Positions 35,164 through 46,664 of a stretch of 64,000 nucleotides of DNA are shown in pieces. The stretch is from the NCBI GenBank assembly GCA_023014365.1, contig JAEBUN010000002.1:1488001-1552000 (forward strand), given 5' to 3'. Origin of the DNA: Lepiota brunneoincarnata (lineage: Eukaryota; Basidiomycota; Agaricomycetes; Agaricales; Agaricaceae). The notes under the pieces were generated by a model that was not told the DNA's origin, ran no database searches, and saw nothing but the letters and a program-made list of their open reading frames with translations. Position numbers and translations under genes: made by a program. Within the stretch, counting starts at the first letter, position 1. Every line of letters starts with the position of its first letter.

Positions 35164-36678
35164 ATGGCTGGTCCAGCAATCCTTGAGAATGCGTGGAACA
35201 CAGCCAGACCAAAGCTGGCCGCAATACAGTCATCACTCAACACAAGCATACGGCCCGAGCAACGTATTGTTCGTGTTGGCCAACTAGACGCTGAACTTTT
35301 GGATCAGGAATTGGCCCAGGTTCTGCAGGAACCTATCACCAAGGCACTGTCGTTGATCAACGTACGTGGTCAACATTTGACATTCAACCCTCGGTTGACG
35401 GGCTCGTGTAGAGTAGTGTGAAAGCCCGTATCGAACCCGAATTGAGCCTTCTAATACAACTACTTCTCTACAAACTATCTGTATGGGATAATGGCGGAAG
35501 TTATGGTGCCAAGTTGCAAGACCTTCGATATGTCGTTCCACCCTCATCTAATTATCCTCTCTCCCGTACGCACCACCGCCTCTCCATTCTGTCAGGGGGC
35601 TAACTAGAACGAACAGCGTCAGGTTTGCCGCGAAGAATGCTTTTATTCCATGGTTCTCTCACAGTCCTCCTCCCGTACATATACTCCCGGTTGAGAGCCC
35701 ATGCACTCTCACAAGCTTGGCCAGATGCGCCATATTCTGACCGACGGCGAAGGGCTTGGGGTATCCTCACTTTAACAGAGTCGCTACATGCGCTACTCGG
35801 TTTGATCAACTTTGTCGTGTTTCTATGGAATGGTCGGCGAGTCGAGTTCCCTTCCTAACTGCAGGATTTTGGGATAACCCGGGCACAGATACCGCACACT
35901 AGCTGATCGGCTGCTTCGCCTACGCCTTGTACCTTCGCGAGGGCAGGTAAGAAGGGACGTTAGCTACGAGTTCATGAATCGCCAAATGGTGTGGCATGCC
36001 TTTACTGTGAGTATTCCGGAGGCTATTGCGGGTTTTAGCTATATCCTAACTTCCCTGATCTCCAAGGAATTCCTATTATTCCTCCTGCCTCTTCTCCATG
36101 CTCGCTCCGTTCGTCGGCGTGTCTACCACCTCCTCTCATATCTCAGCCCAAAAAACCTCTTCTCGCTCATTCCAGCCCAAATCACCAACCGTTTCGGACT
36201 CACACAAGCAATCGGAGCGGCAAGTTCCACCTTAAAGAAACGCGGTAAATTCTGGCCTCTCCCAGTCGACCAGTGCGCCATCTGTGCCGAAAATGCATCT
36301 TTCAACCTCAACATGTCCGAGCGAGCCAACGTGTTTTCCACTCTCATCCCTCAAACCTCAGCTGATCACAGAGGGTCTGAACGCGAACCCCCTCTATATC
36401 CCATAAACATACCTTATGTCGCTTCCTGCGGAGATATCTACTGCTATAGTTGCATCGCAGAGCGTCTAATGCGCACGGCGGATGAATTGGACAAGGATCA
36501 CGGATGGGAGTGTTTGAGGTGTGGTGAGCAAGTGAATGGTGCTCATAGATACGAAGTCGAGGTGACAGAGGTGGAGAGTGGTAGCGACTACGACTTTAGC
36601 AGCGACATAGACCTAGATGCAACAGACGTGTCTGGTTCTATGGGCAGTTATAGCGAGTCCGGATTATCGGATAATTAG
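35164..36678 (+). CDS. PEX2: Peroxin-2, RING-type peroxisomal E3 ligase
   Basis: The N-terminus has the peroxin segment VRVGQLDAELLDQELAQVLQ, with the typical D--LL--EL pattern, then IEPELSLLIQLLLYKLSVWD and several membrane helices (LTESLHALLGLINFVVFLWN; FLLFLLPLLHARSVRR). The C-terminal RING reads DQCAICAENASF ... PYVASCGDIYCYSCIAERL ... WECLRCGEQV, with Cys pairs for two zinc ions. Pex2 acts with Pex10 and Pex12 in the membrane complex that ubiquitinates Pex5 for receptor recycling. The tail is acidic (DYDFSSDIDLDATD), longer than I would expect. Exon joins around 35850-36060 are inferred. Confidence 0.93.
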
Positions 36679-36778
36679 ACAAGTCTGCAAAATTTCCTCC
36701 GTTGTTTTCAGTGGGACACCATACTAGGAAGTGATGGAAGGTGCTCGCATGCATGTAGTACCGTATATTATCTTCTAC

Positions 36779-39700
36779 TTACTGCCGAAATATTTCATTT
36801 TGGATCTGCTTGAACACCGCTGGATCTGCTTTAGCAAGATAGCTCTTGAAAACCTCAGGGTCCGAATTCCTTTCAGCTTCTTGCAAACGCTGTGCAACAT
36901 AAGTGTTGAGCTGCGTAGTGCAAACAGGGTCTCGGTCGTACACCTGTGACGGGTTCGAATTCATTGATCAATGATAGACAGGAATGAACGCATACCGCTT
37001 TGCGTCGCTCGAATTCTGGGGTACCCTCCGTGCCTTGGTAAAACCACGCCGGAGCTTCATCGATATCCCAATATCTCCTAAGCGTCGGCGTAGCCCTTCA
37101 GGTCCTGTGATCAATCATTTCTACGATCGAGTATGGAGGAAAGTCATACCCGTCTTCACTTTCTCCGTCTGCGACGTTTTGTGCCTCTTTTATCTCGCCG
37201 AACACATCCAACCAAAGGTTGAATATCTCAGTCGGAAGGCGCTCGAGGACTTCTTTTCTTCCGGTTGAGACGAAACAAGCAATTCCCATTGCGGTCAATT
37301 TTCGGTAGCGAGGCTCGCTCATGTTGTCGAACTGGGGGTGGGGGATGAGAATTTGATTGGGGTGAACGATATTCTATTTACCTTGCCCCACCATTGATCT
37401 AACAGGCCCTCCATGAGATAACTCTCCTTCTGGTTCAGTTGAATCGCTGCGGCAGATATTAGCTGTAAGAATACTTGAGAATCGGCCATGACGATGCGGG
37501 CGAAGAGATAAATGTATTCTGTTAGTAGCATGGTGCTCGACTAAAAGAATTTTTCGTCAGTCAGAAAAAGCGTTTTGACGTCTCCCCTCACCTCATTCTC
37601 AACAATTTTATTCAGGAGCCAGGCAAATAGTCCCGATGAGTGGAAATGTGAAGCCCAAGCCACAGAAGGAGTCATTTGTACGAGGAGGTTTAGGGTCGCG
37701 ATGAGGTCTTTCATGTTTAAGATTAGACCATCGCTCTGTGCGGCCAGTGTGAATGCCTGGAAAAAGTCCCCTCCATGTGCCTATGGATTGCGTTGGCACA
37801 TGTGTGAGCCATTGGACATAAAGCTTGGTTCTTACCTGTATGAGGCCCGACGCATCCAAAAGAATGTATGACTCTACGATACTAATGATCTTGCCCAGCA
37901 AATCCAAGTTTGATGCAAGGAATCGCAAAGCATCAGGAACCAGTTCCGATAGTGCTGGTACACCATTCAGACTTGTGATTGTAGTGGTATTTCTCAGAGC
38001 AGCAAGCCAGAGAGTAATAGCATCATCATCGAGGTGAACGATGGACTGAGCGAATATGAGGCAGGTACGCGGTGGAGAGAGGGACAGGACTCATACAATG
38101 GGTGCGAGACTCTCCTGGACGAGAGGAACAACAACAGCACCGAGGTTCGCAGATTGCTCTTTAATCGCCTCAGCAAGCTTGGTAACGGTCACAAGGAGGG
38201 AACTCTTGAAAAGCCAGTCCTCTCCAGCAGAATTCCCTAGGAGTGGGTGCGGAATAACCTTCCTGTGAGCCAACTGGACAATATTACCCACTCACATAAC
38301 TGCGGGAGTGGTTCTACGATGATTGGTACGAAAGGGGAGATCTTGAGTGCACCGTCAGCAATCTAGGCTTGGGTTATCCGTGCTGGGTGTTCACCTGTGT
38401 GCCAGTCTGTTCGATCACGATGTTGAGCGTGCTGTCTACTCTGCGTTTACTCTCAAATGTCTCCGCCTCTCCGATCAGGCGCACAAGTTCGGTTATCGCG
38501 GTTGGTAGGTGAGGCAAAAAATAATCTACCGCGAAGTTCAGAGTCTAATTGAGAGTGCAGGTGAGTAATGCTCGAGGATTTAGAATGTGCTATCCTTACA
38601 TCCATACATTCTCTTAAAGCAGTGGCAGCGGTTAAACGGACGGCGGTATCTGTTGCTGGCCCACGGTCTTTAAGAAGGTGAACCAGTACATCCCATATAA
38701 GTGGATTGTTCGGCGTAGTGCATTCTTCCGAGACCCATTTTCCGATTAGCCAAGCAATGCGCCGCTTTATGATTGGATAACTTAAAGAGAGTCAGGAGGC
38801 GTTATCTTGGGAGAGTAGCGAGCGTACCCGGGATTAACGGATTCTTTGGCTTCCACGGCCAACGTATGTTGCAGCCACTGATTGAAAGGGATCACTTCTT
38901 TCAGACGGCGAGCACAGCGACCAAGGGCACAATAAAGGGCCTCTTTCTGAACAACGCTCTGAAGATCGACCGCTGGCGTCACTGCGGGAGCCCGGCGTAA
39001 GGGGCATCCTGAACGCAATACATCAAGTGACGCACCTGCAGATTGCTTGAAAAACGCGGAGAGCAAGGGTATAATGTAGCTGCTGTAGTTATTAGCCAAC
39101 TGCAAGAGTACCCGTTCGCTGCACGGCTACTCTGGGTTAATCAAGTAGTTGGATGGGGAAAATAACTCGGCGCACTCTAATTTCGAACTCCCACTGATCA
39201 TTCTCTTTGTCTTCAATGTTCAGCCATTCTTCGGGATCGGCTGACCAGTTTTCGAGATCTGTTGGGTTCAGAGGCATGAAACGGGTAATGAGAAGCTGTA
39301 CAGCGTTCCGAACAAATTCTTGCGAGAGAGCTATGGATGTTAGTTGAATCGACAGCTACGCGGGATACAAGCTCCAGCGTACTATTTGGGTTGTCCGTTC
39401 CGTCTCGCCGCTTTGGAGCCCATTGACTCAGGCTATCTTTGAATAACACCATGCCTTGTACCAGGAAACGGGTCGGATACATTGCTTCAGCAGAATCTGA
39501 TGTACGATGTGACTCGGAAAATAAGATGGGAAGGCGCCAAACAAACGCGTACCTGCGACAAGTTCCATAGGACCCGCAGTGGCCTCAACAACTTGCGACC
39601 AGTAAAATAGAACCATATCCCCACATTGTGGTAGTTCCACGAACCGTTGGAGGCCTAGGTGTTGCAGACGGCGAAAATATTTTCCATATGCTCCAACATG

Positions 39701-40894
39701 TTTTGTCAGCATCTCCAGTGTTTTACCGGAAGGTGACTTTCCGTCTCGGTTGAGTGCCAAGACGATGTCCTTTCTCAAAAGAAAAAGTGATTTGACATAG
39801 TTTTGTGAGAAATTGAATAATTGCGATTGCTGAGATGGTGATCAGGGTGCGCTCATATGATTGCGCCGAGGTTGGCCTACCCAGATTTTATATTCCTCTG
39901 CTTCTTCTTTTGAATACTTGTCAATTCGTTGCCAGGTCCAGGTAGCGATTTTAGTGAGAATTTTGTATGATAGGTGAGTAATCATGGCGTCATGCAGCAG
40001 CCTCTCGGTCAGGATGGTTTCGGGATTGAGTGAAGTTGAAAGGTTTGTCGCCAGCGCTGTGTAGTATCCATAGATCTGATCTCGGACTCCTTGGACAATC
40101 TGTTGTGAGTTCCGTCACTAGCTTGTTGCGAGAGAGAAATCAGTGCCCACATTTGCCATTGTCTTCATACCGTTAGGCATTTTAATGCTGGCAAATTCTT
40201 TGATGATGGCGTTCAAGATCCTGAGACTCCTCTTGAGAACGAGGGTATCCTGTGCATCAGTCATGGCCAGCGGAATACCGACTCGTCAACTTCGTGTCTA
40301 TCACGCTCATTAGATTGTCGAGCAAATTTCCCCTGGCATTAGTGAGCTATGGGGTCAGAAGTGGATAGTAGAACGCAAACCAGTTGTTGGGAAAATCTTG
40401 GCGAGCGATTTTGGAAACGACGACTTCGTTACATTCTGAGATCTACGTATCGGGTTCAGACGGTCAGAGCTCGTGTAGCACTATCATATTCATACTGTAT
40501 CGTCAGCCTCGTCGAGCAGCGTTAGGACCCGGCTTCGGATTCTAACCCGATGTTCATCCGAGAGCACTCTGCAGGTAGTGCTAGTGAGGCATCAGAAGGA
40601 GAGAAATCATTGGGTAGCATACTTTCGGGATCTCCAGTGACCCAATGCACCATTCTTGAACTGGATTATGGCTTGTTGTCGTATTGGGGTTGGTACGGTT
40701 TTTTGAACTGCAATCTCCAGTAGAGCGTCAAAAGTTCCCAGCATATCAAGCATCTGCTTCAAACGTTTGCAGGATGTTTGGACGCGACTGGGGTCCTGGC
40801 TGGAGGCGTTCACGAGCACTTGGTAGAGTTCTTGTGGATCGACGGTCTCTACGGACACGCCGAGAGCCATATTTCTGGGCTTGTCGATATTCAT
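36779..40894 (-). CDS. Importin-beta karyopherin, Kap120/importin-11-like
   Basis: The first exon encodes LYQVLVNASSQDPSRVQTSC and ends TPIRQQAIIQFKNGALGHWR, the importin-beta N-terminal Ran-binding repeat. The second exon continues LSDEHRVRIRSRVLTLLDEA then IARQDFPTTW. Many HEAT-like helical exons follow (NGMKTMANIVQGVRDQIYGY; ILTKIATWTWQRIDKY; GAYGKYFRRLQHLGLQRFVE). The tail is LQEAERNSDPEVFKSYLAKA ... QIQNEIFRQ. This fits the Kap120/importin-11 branch, which imports ribosome-assembly and other cargo. Start codon alternatives are Met1 and Met9 (MALGVSVE). The exact branch is likely, not proven. It is divergent from SLX4. Confidence 0.85.
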
Positions 40895-41096
40895 GGCGGA
40901 AGCAACTCAAATTAAGGCTGGTAGAAGATGGGCAGATTGTTGGGCAGTATATCTTGTAGAAATCAGGAGCAGCGCCGGGCGCTGAGCGTTGGGGATGTAT
41001 ACGGGTAGACTGTGCTAGATGATTCTAATCAATTAAGAGGCGCGTGAGACAAACCGACGTCAATAACGCGTCGCGAGCTTCGGGGTCAAATAATTT

Positions 41097-42893
41097 ATGC
41101 TCAATACTTTCGTACGGGCATACCGACAACACCACACTAGGACTACGGCGCTCTGCACGACTGTCCCCTTCTCAATGTTACATCCACCCTCTTCAGGGTC
41201 TTCTTCCCCCTCCAGCGGCGAAGTTGTCGGGGACCCCGAGCCAGAAGGAGAAAGGCAGAGAACGGAAGCACCGCCGGCCCAACGATATCAGCGCTCTAAT
41301 AAGACACTCAAAATAAAGGCAGGACAAGAAATCATTGATATAACAAGTTCTGAATCCGACGATTCATCTCAAACTTCTCATGCTCTGCGCAGCCAGGTAT
41401 TTGTTGGATTCTCTGGCCGTGCTGGTCTCGTTAGGCGGTATTGCCTACGCTCATTCTTGTTTCACAGTCAAACCCAATGTCGCGAATACTGCCTCTCACT
41501 CTGAACCAGTTCGTATATCAAAGCGCGCCAATGGAAGCCTCCCTTCGCTCTCATTCCACCGCTGTGGTGCACAAGGGACCCTCAAATGGTGAGGACGCCA
41601 AACCGACGACTTCCCTTGCCCGGAAAAGAAAAGGACGTCCAGTCGGCTTTGGCCTCTCGGAACCAGCAGTTTCTCGGTTAGAGAAGTGTGTGTGCTGTGA
41701 TAAACGATGGACGACGAGGAAAACCACGAAACAGAAGCTCAATCACATTCAAACGTGCTCCAGGAAGCATTCATTCACCCCGGAGACAGTCCGCGTGCTT
41801 GTGGAGAAAGAGTCCGATACAAACGCTGAAGGCGATACAAAAGAACCCATCGCTAACACTCGCCTAGAAGACCTAGTGGAGGATACACTCCCTAAAAAGA
41901 AGAGCAGGCGGACGAAAACCAGGTCCACGGTCCAAGAGTACAGCAGCGAAAAACGAGAAGTCATGCTGAAACGTGCACGAGCTATTTTAGGTCCAGCGAC
42001 TCATCCTGAGGGAAAACGAGAAACTGCAGATCTAACTATATCAACCCAACCAGTTCAACTGGTCTCCCAACCATACGTCTCAGCCTTGGACGGGAGCTTT
42101 GCGGAAGGCGCCTCTGCAAAACCTGAGGGCTCGACGCCACGTTTGCTCACACTAACTTTCTTCCCCTCGAGACTCCGATATCAAGCTCAAAAGAATCTTG
42201 GCGATGTATCAAAGGATAACAGCACGTCGAGCTACGGTCGTTCTGTACGATTTATTTCCTTGTCCATTTTGCTCGAGTTGATGGCTTAAAGGACACCAAC
42301 GCTTTGCCAATAGTAGGGAGACCATGTCCTTGTCTGCCCGAGGAGACTCTGGCTTGTGAACTATCTGAATTGACATTAGGTCCCAACAACCTCTACGATG
42401 GGCGCCACCATCCCATCCCGGAGCCGCTAATTGAACACGCGTCGCCGTCCCAGAGAAAAAGAGAAATCAACCACGTCCCTGAAGAGGAAGTCACCAGTCA
42501 AGTTCGAGTCCAAAGGCCCGGGAAGGAAACCCCGACATGAGGACGTCTCTTATGAACAATGGCAAGCTGATTTCCGATATAAGATTGTGCAAAATGATGG
42601 ACTTTACCATCAAATTTTACGATATGAGGTGCGTGCTCCTCTGGTTTCATCCAACGCAGAACCGTTAACTGTTATGAAATAGCCTATTCATTTCAATATA
42701 TTCGAACGCCTAGCACCTGTCAATAGGTCTGGGATCCAACAGAGACAAAAAATCCTGGCATTCCTCGACAAACAGGCACGGCTTTATCCGAAATATTTGT
42801 AAAGCACCAAAACTCATTTCTTCGCTGTAGGCAATTAATTTCTACGGCTATCGCCCACAGAAGCGGCAGCAGCGCAGCCGCCGAATATCTTAG
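41097..42893 (+). CDS. SLX4: SLX4-like structure-specific endonuclease scaffold
   Basis: Exon 1 carries a probable SUMO-interaction motif (QEIIDITSSESDDS). The 71-nt intron 41397-41467 leads to a Cys-rich segment (LEKCVCCDKRWTTRKTTKQK ... HIQTCSRK) like the small zinc motif of Slx4. The C-terminal conserved domain reads QNDGLYHQILRYEPIHFNIF and QQRQKILAFLDKQ. A final exon, reached through a GC-AG intron (42776-42830), adds AINFYGYRPQKRQ and stops at 42893. Without it the protein would end QARLYPKYL. SLX4 binds Slx1 to cut branched DNA. The frame between 42245 and 42430 was not resolved. The start may be the second Met at 41175. Confidence 0.85.
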
Positions 42894-43014
42894 AGCTTGT
42901 CATCGGCGTGATTCAGGAATCTCTGCGGTATAACATTATTTTATAACTTTAAGCCAATATCCACGCTTTAGGAATTAAATCCTTAATAATGCAGTGATAA
43001 GATACTCTATTGCC

Positions 43015-45023
43015 CTATAGTGCGGTCTCCGATAATCCCGCAACTTCCATAACGCCTCCAACTAGATGAAGACTTCCCGTGACGAGAGCCTTCATAAGAG
43101 TAGAGTCGTCACTCAACTTTCTGACCTGATTGATCGCATGTTCGATAGAAGGGAGGATATGGACTCTCCCTTGAGGATAGTCAGGCAGGATAGAGGACCA
43201 AGCCTGTGCGAGCTGCTGTTGCGTCACTAGGTGGACGAGATCTTCATTAGATATTGCTTTCGATGTTAAATCTAAGGATAGTACATTAAATTGTTACCAC
43301 ACCTTCAGCTAAACCTTCGACCTACCTCCCTTGAAGTGGCCGTCAGCATATGTAACGTTGGTGCAAAAGATGACGTGGTCAAAGAATGTCACTGGATCTT
43401 GTTTTGTTCGAATGGCTTGAAATCGCTCCGCGATGCTTCTGTTGATTGCCTCAAGGAACGATTGCCCTGAGCGCCCACTGGTGCAGTTGAATATGAGGAC
43501 TCTCATTGCTGGCAGTCTATACTGTGTTGAGACAACGGATTGCCCTATGGTAAATATCCACTTACGACGACTCGTTCTCAAGCGCAAGCCCAATGCCTGG
43601 ACTGAGGAACCACTGCATGCAACAGTCGAGACTCTCGACTGTGTGTGCGCCATCAAGGTACCAGGTTATATTATGTTCAGTGGGATCAGTGACTGTTTGA
43701 CAGCGACCTGGCCACCTGGTCATCTTGAGCCCTTCGATAAACAGCTGTGGAACCTCGGACATGTCTTCAAGAGCATTACGTGTCCTGAGAAACGTGCGAG
43801 CGAGCTCAACAGCGATCGTGGCGTTCTGAATCTGGTGCTGGCCGGCGAGTCCTGTTCAGAACCGGAGTAAGAATGGTAGACCTAGAACAAAAAGGGTTCC
43901 CGCCCCACCTAACGGAATTTGTGGCAAAACACTAGGTGATCGTACGACGTGGAACGAAGATGCCTGATGTCAACTTGTGTTAGCTGTTCCTTTGAACTGC
44001 GACCACACACTCTTACCCGTAGCTCCTGGGCCCGTTGTTCGAGTACCTCCATTCCTTCTTGAGGTTGCGGCACTGTGAGAGCAGGTACACCTTCCTACAA
44101 ACGACGTCAGCAAGAGTCAATAAATACAGCACGAGTTACCAACCTTGAATATGCCCCCCTTCTGCCATGCAATCTCCTTTATCGTCTTTCCCAGCACGGA
44201 TATGTGGTCAATACCCAGGGCCGTAACACCAGTGACCACAGGCTTGGGTATAATATTGGTGCTGTCGTATGTTCCGCCGACACCAACCTCGAGGACTGTA
44301 ACATCTACTTTCATCCTCAAGAATGCATGGAAACCGAGCAACGTCATGAAACGAAAGTAGCCGGGCATAAGAGATGTGGTAGGCAATCTTCGCTTCAGTG
44401 GCTTCAGTAAGATGCAAAATTGTAACGCCTGAGGATATACCCACTTTATCGTTACTGACCAGCTTATCCCAGACTTCGAAGAAATACGTTACGAATTCCC
44501 CTTCTGAAATAGGAATTCCATTGATACGAATACGTTCCCGAACTGCAACCAAATGGGGCGAGGTATAGAGGCCTGGAAAGGTGGCCTGAATCACCCGTCA
44601 ACGAATATATGAGACTCTCATACCGACTTTCCAAGAGGGTTTCGCATGTTGCAAGATTGAGCTGACAAATGCACTGGTCGATCCTTTTCCTTTGGTGCCC
44701 GTGATATGGATGACGTTGAGTGAATTCAGTTTGTCTGGCTATCGTAGACCCATTTAAACAAAACATGCCCATTCTTTGATGAATAGACATACTGTATAAC
44801 CGATGCGCCCCAGATATTCCAGCATTTCGGGTATCGCAAATTCGCTTAAACGTCCACCGGATGCACGAACAGCGTCGAGGGTCGCCGCATTGGACTGCAA
44901 ACTATTGAGATGTTCGATTGCGTCTTGGTATGTTCTTGTCGAAGACATATTTCGCAATGGGAGACACCTGTGACTGGTACGGGGACGGACAGATCGTAAG
45001 AAAACTGATAAGGCGGCCTTCAT
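43015..45023 (-). CDS. Folylpolyglutamate synthase
   Basis: The N-terminus is [20 protein letters not shown], an Arg/Ser-rich mitochondrial-type leader. It is followed by a second in-frame Met ([20 protein letters not shown]) that would start a cytosolic form. The catalytic P-loop is [20 protein letters not shown], with [20 protein letters not shown] next. [36 protein letters not shown] and AWQKGGIFK are the Mur-ligase-like signatures. The C-terminal domain ends [19 protein letters not shown]. The enzyme adds glutamates to folates, retaining them for methionine, purine and thymidylate synthesis. It is divergent from the BRCT gene. Confidence 0.95.
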
Positions 45024-45218
45024 TCAATCTGGCGACTCTGCCTGGAAAAGTCATGCCGGTGAACTGTTCCGGAGGACGTTTATCCCGTGGTCACACAGAC
45101 ATGTGATGTGATTTATTGTGACACCGTCGTGCCTATGGTTGTCATGCTCAAGTCGAACAGAGTCAGACATCCCTAACAATCCACTTTGTTGTTGTGCCAG
45201 CTCAAATTCTCCATATAA

Positions 45219-46023
45219 ATGGAGTCTTATTTTCCAAAAATACCCAAGGTGTCTGGTTCAATCATCAAGACTCAAGCCAACAATTCAAGATCCCAAACTG
45301 AAGGGAAAAGTGAAAGCTGTATGTTTGTTGTTTGAATGGTGCAAGCGTCACAAAGGCGGCTAAGTCGTGAAGCCCAATGGCCGAAACTGTAATATTACCT
45401 TCAAGGAACTCAATCGGGCGTTGATGCGCAACCTCGCTGACGCATCCAATCCCATCACGCACTCGGACGCGAGGGATCGAGCAGGTCATTGTCTTTTCCC
45501 CATGCCTTTTCATTTGTGAGTGACCTTGGAAGTATATATAGATAGAGCTGTTTCGGTTTCGACCGGGCACCAAGTCTCCGAGGAACCCCTCAACCGGAGA
45601 TTATACCTTCGAGACCGAAAGAATAAGCTCAAGGCACAGCATAACATAACCAGCACCTCCAACGGCGTTCTCCGATGTGTCCGCATATACATAAGTGGCT
45701 ATTTGAATGGTACCACGGATATAGAGATGAGGAGGATAGTCGCAGAAGCTGGGGGTGAAACTGTGTAAGTTCTCATCGACTCACACTTTCATGCTCTGAA
45801 GACTATTGTCTCTAGTCTGGTCCCATCCCAATGCACGCATATTGTCACTTCTCAGTGGTTGAGTGGGTCGAAGACGCATAGGCTGTTAACTGCCAAGATG
45901 CATTATAAACCACATGTTGTCCGTCCTGAATGGGTGTTTGAGTCCATAACTGCAGGCAAAAGGCAGCCAGAACGCAACTACTCCACTGTCGTTCCCAATG
46001 GCCACAAATCTCTCGGAATGTAA
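45219..46023 (+). CDS. BRCT-domain protein
   Basis: Exon 1 (45219-45318) encodes MESYFPKIPKVSGSIIKTQA and ends in a GTATGT donor. After one or more unresolved introns, the long exon encodes a basic linker and then a single BRCT domain: LRCVRIYISGYLNGTTDIEM, RRIVAEAGGETV, then across an intron CTHIVTSQWLSGSKTHRLLT and KPHVVRPEWVFESITAGKRQ. The conserved Trp and Gly-Gly turn are present. The arrangement of the BRCT domain recalls Rev1-type domains, but no polymerase follows; the frame stops at 46021-46023. It may bind phosphoproteins or DNA ends in repair. The N-terminal YF resembles a weak PCNA-binding motif; this is speculative. Confidence 0.72.
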
Positions 46024-46664
46024 GCGCTGTATCCGCAAGGGCATCGGTTACACAGGTATTTGTACACGAACAACTTGTAGGCTCATCGACAATCAAATGT
46101 TCCCACTAACTATTGTCCTTGGCCACCATTCAGAGCCGCATAGCGTTGTAATATGTGTAGATCACGTATCGATACCGCTAGAATAGAATGGAAGCCAAAC
46201 AAAGGAATGCACTTGAGGAAGAGCGGCGGCCTGGAAGAAAAGCGTGTTAGCGAAAAGGGCCAAAACTTGAGATGAGGTGGGTGATCAGGGCAATCCCAAG
46301 CGTATTTTAGGGTGCCAGGGTGTTTATCGTCAATGAAGCACTTGGTCTGGTGCACAGCAAAGAAACTCATCACAACAAATGCGGGAACAGGGTACGTACC
46401 TTGGGTGCTTAAGCGGAGTGGTGGAAAAAAAAAAAAGGGAGAAAAAAGAGAAAAAAGAGTGTCATTGACGCTTGTTGACCAGTATTTGGGTTGATCCACC
46501 AACAAACACCAGATGCCTCGACGTCAGACATTCTGAACATTCATGCTCATAGACTTGCTGGGCTTATAATCCCTCTACCTCCCCCTTCCATCTCTGACTT
46601 CTCTTACGGTGCTTGCATTACCTTTACGTCCTCGTCCTTTCTGATCTGTTCCGGCTTCACGTCC
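46024..46664. other. Intergenic region before EFR3
   Basis: A 641-bp gap contains an A-run with GA-rich flank at 46426-46458. A minus-strand ORF (46110-46505) is weak: no recognised family, and a compositionally odd N-terminus caused by the A-run. The last 150 bases are C/T-rich, as expected for the EFR3 promoter. No RNA gene is seen. Confidence 0.5.

Noticed and set aside
36945..36965. GGTTCGAATTC resembling a tRNA B box
   Set aside because: It lies at the Kap120 3' coding region, the 3' consensus position fails, and no A box or cloverleaf was seen.
46110..46505. 131-codon reverse ORF before EFR3
   Set aside because: Its N-terminus is produced by a simple A/T run, and no domain or splice support is visible.
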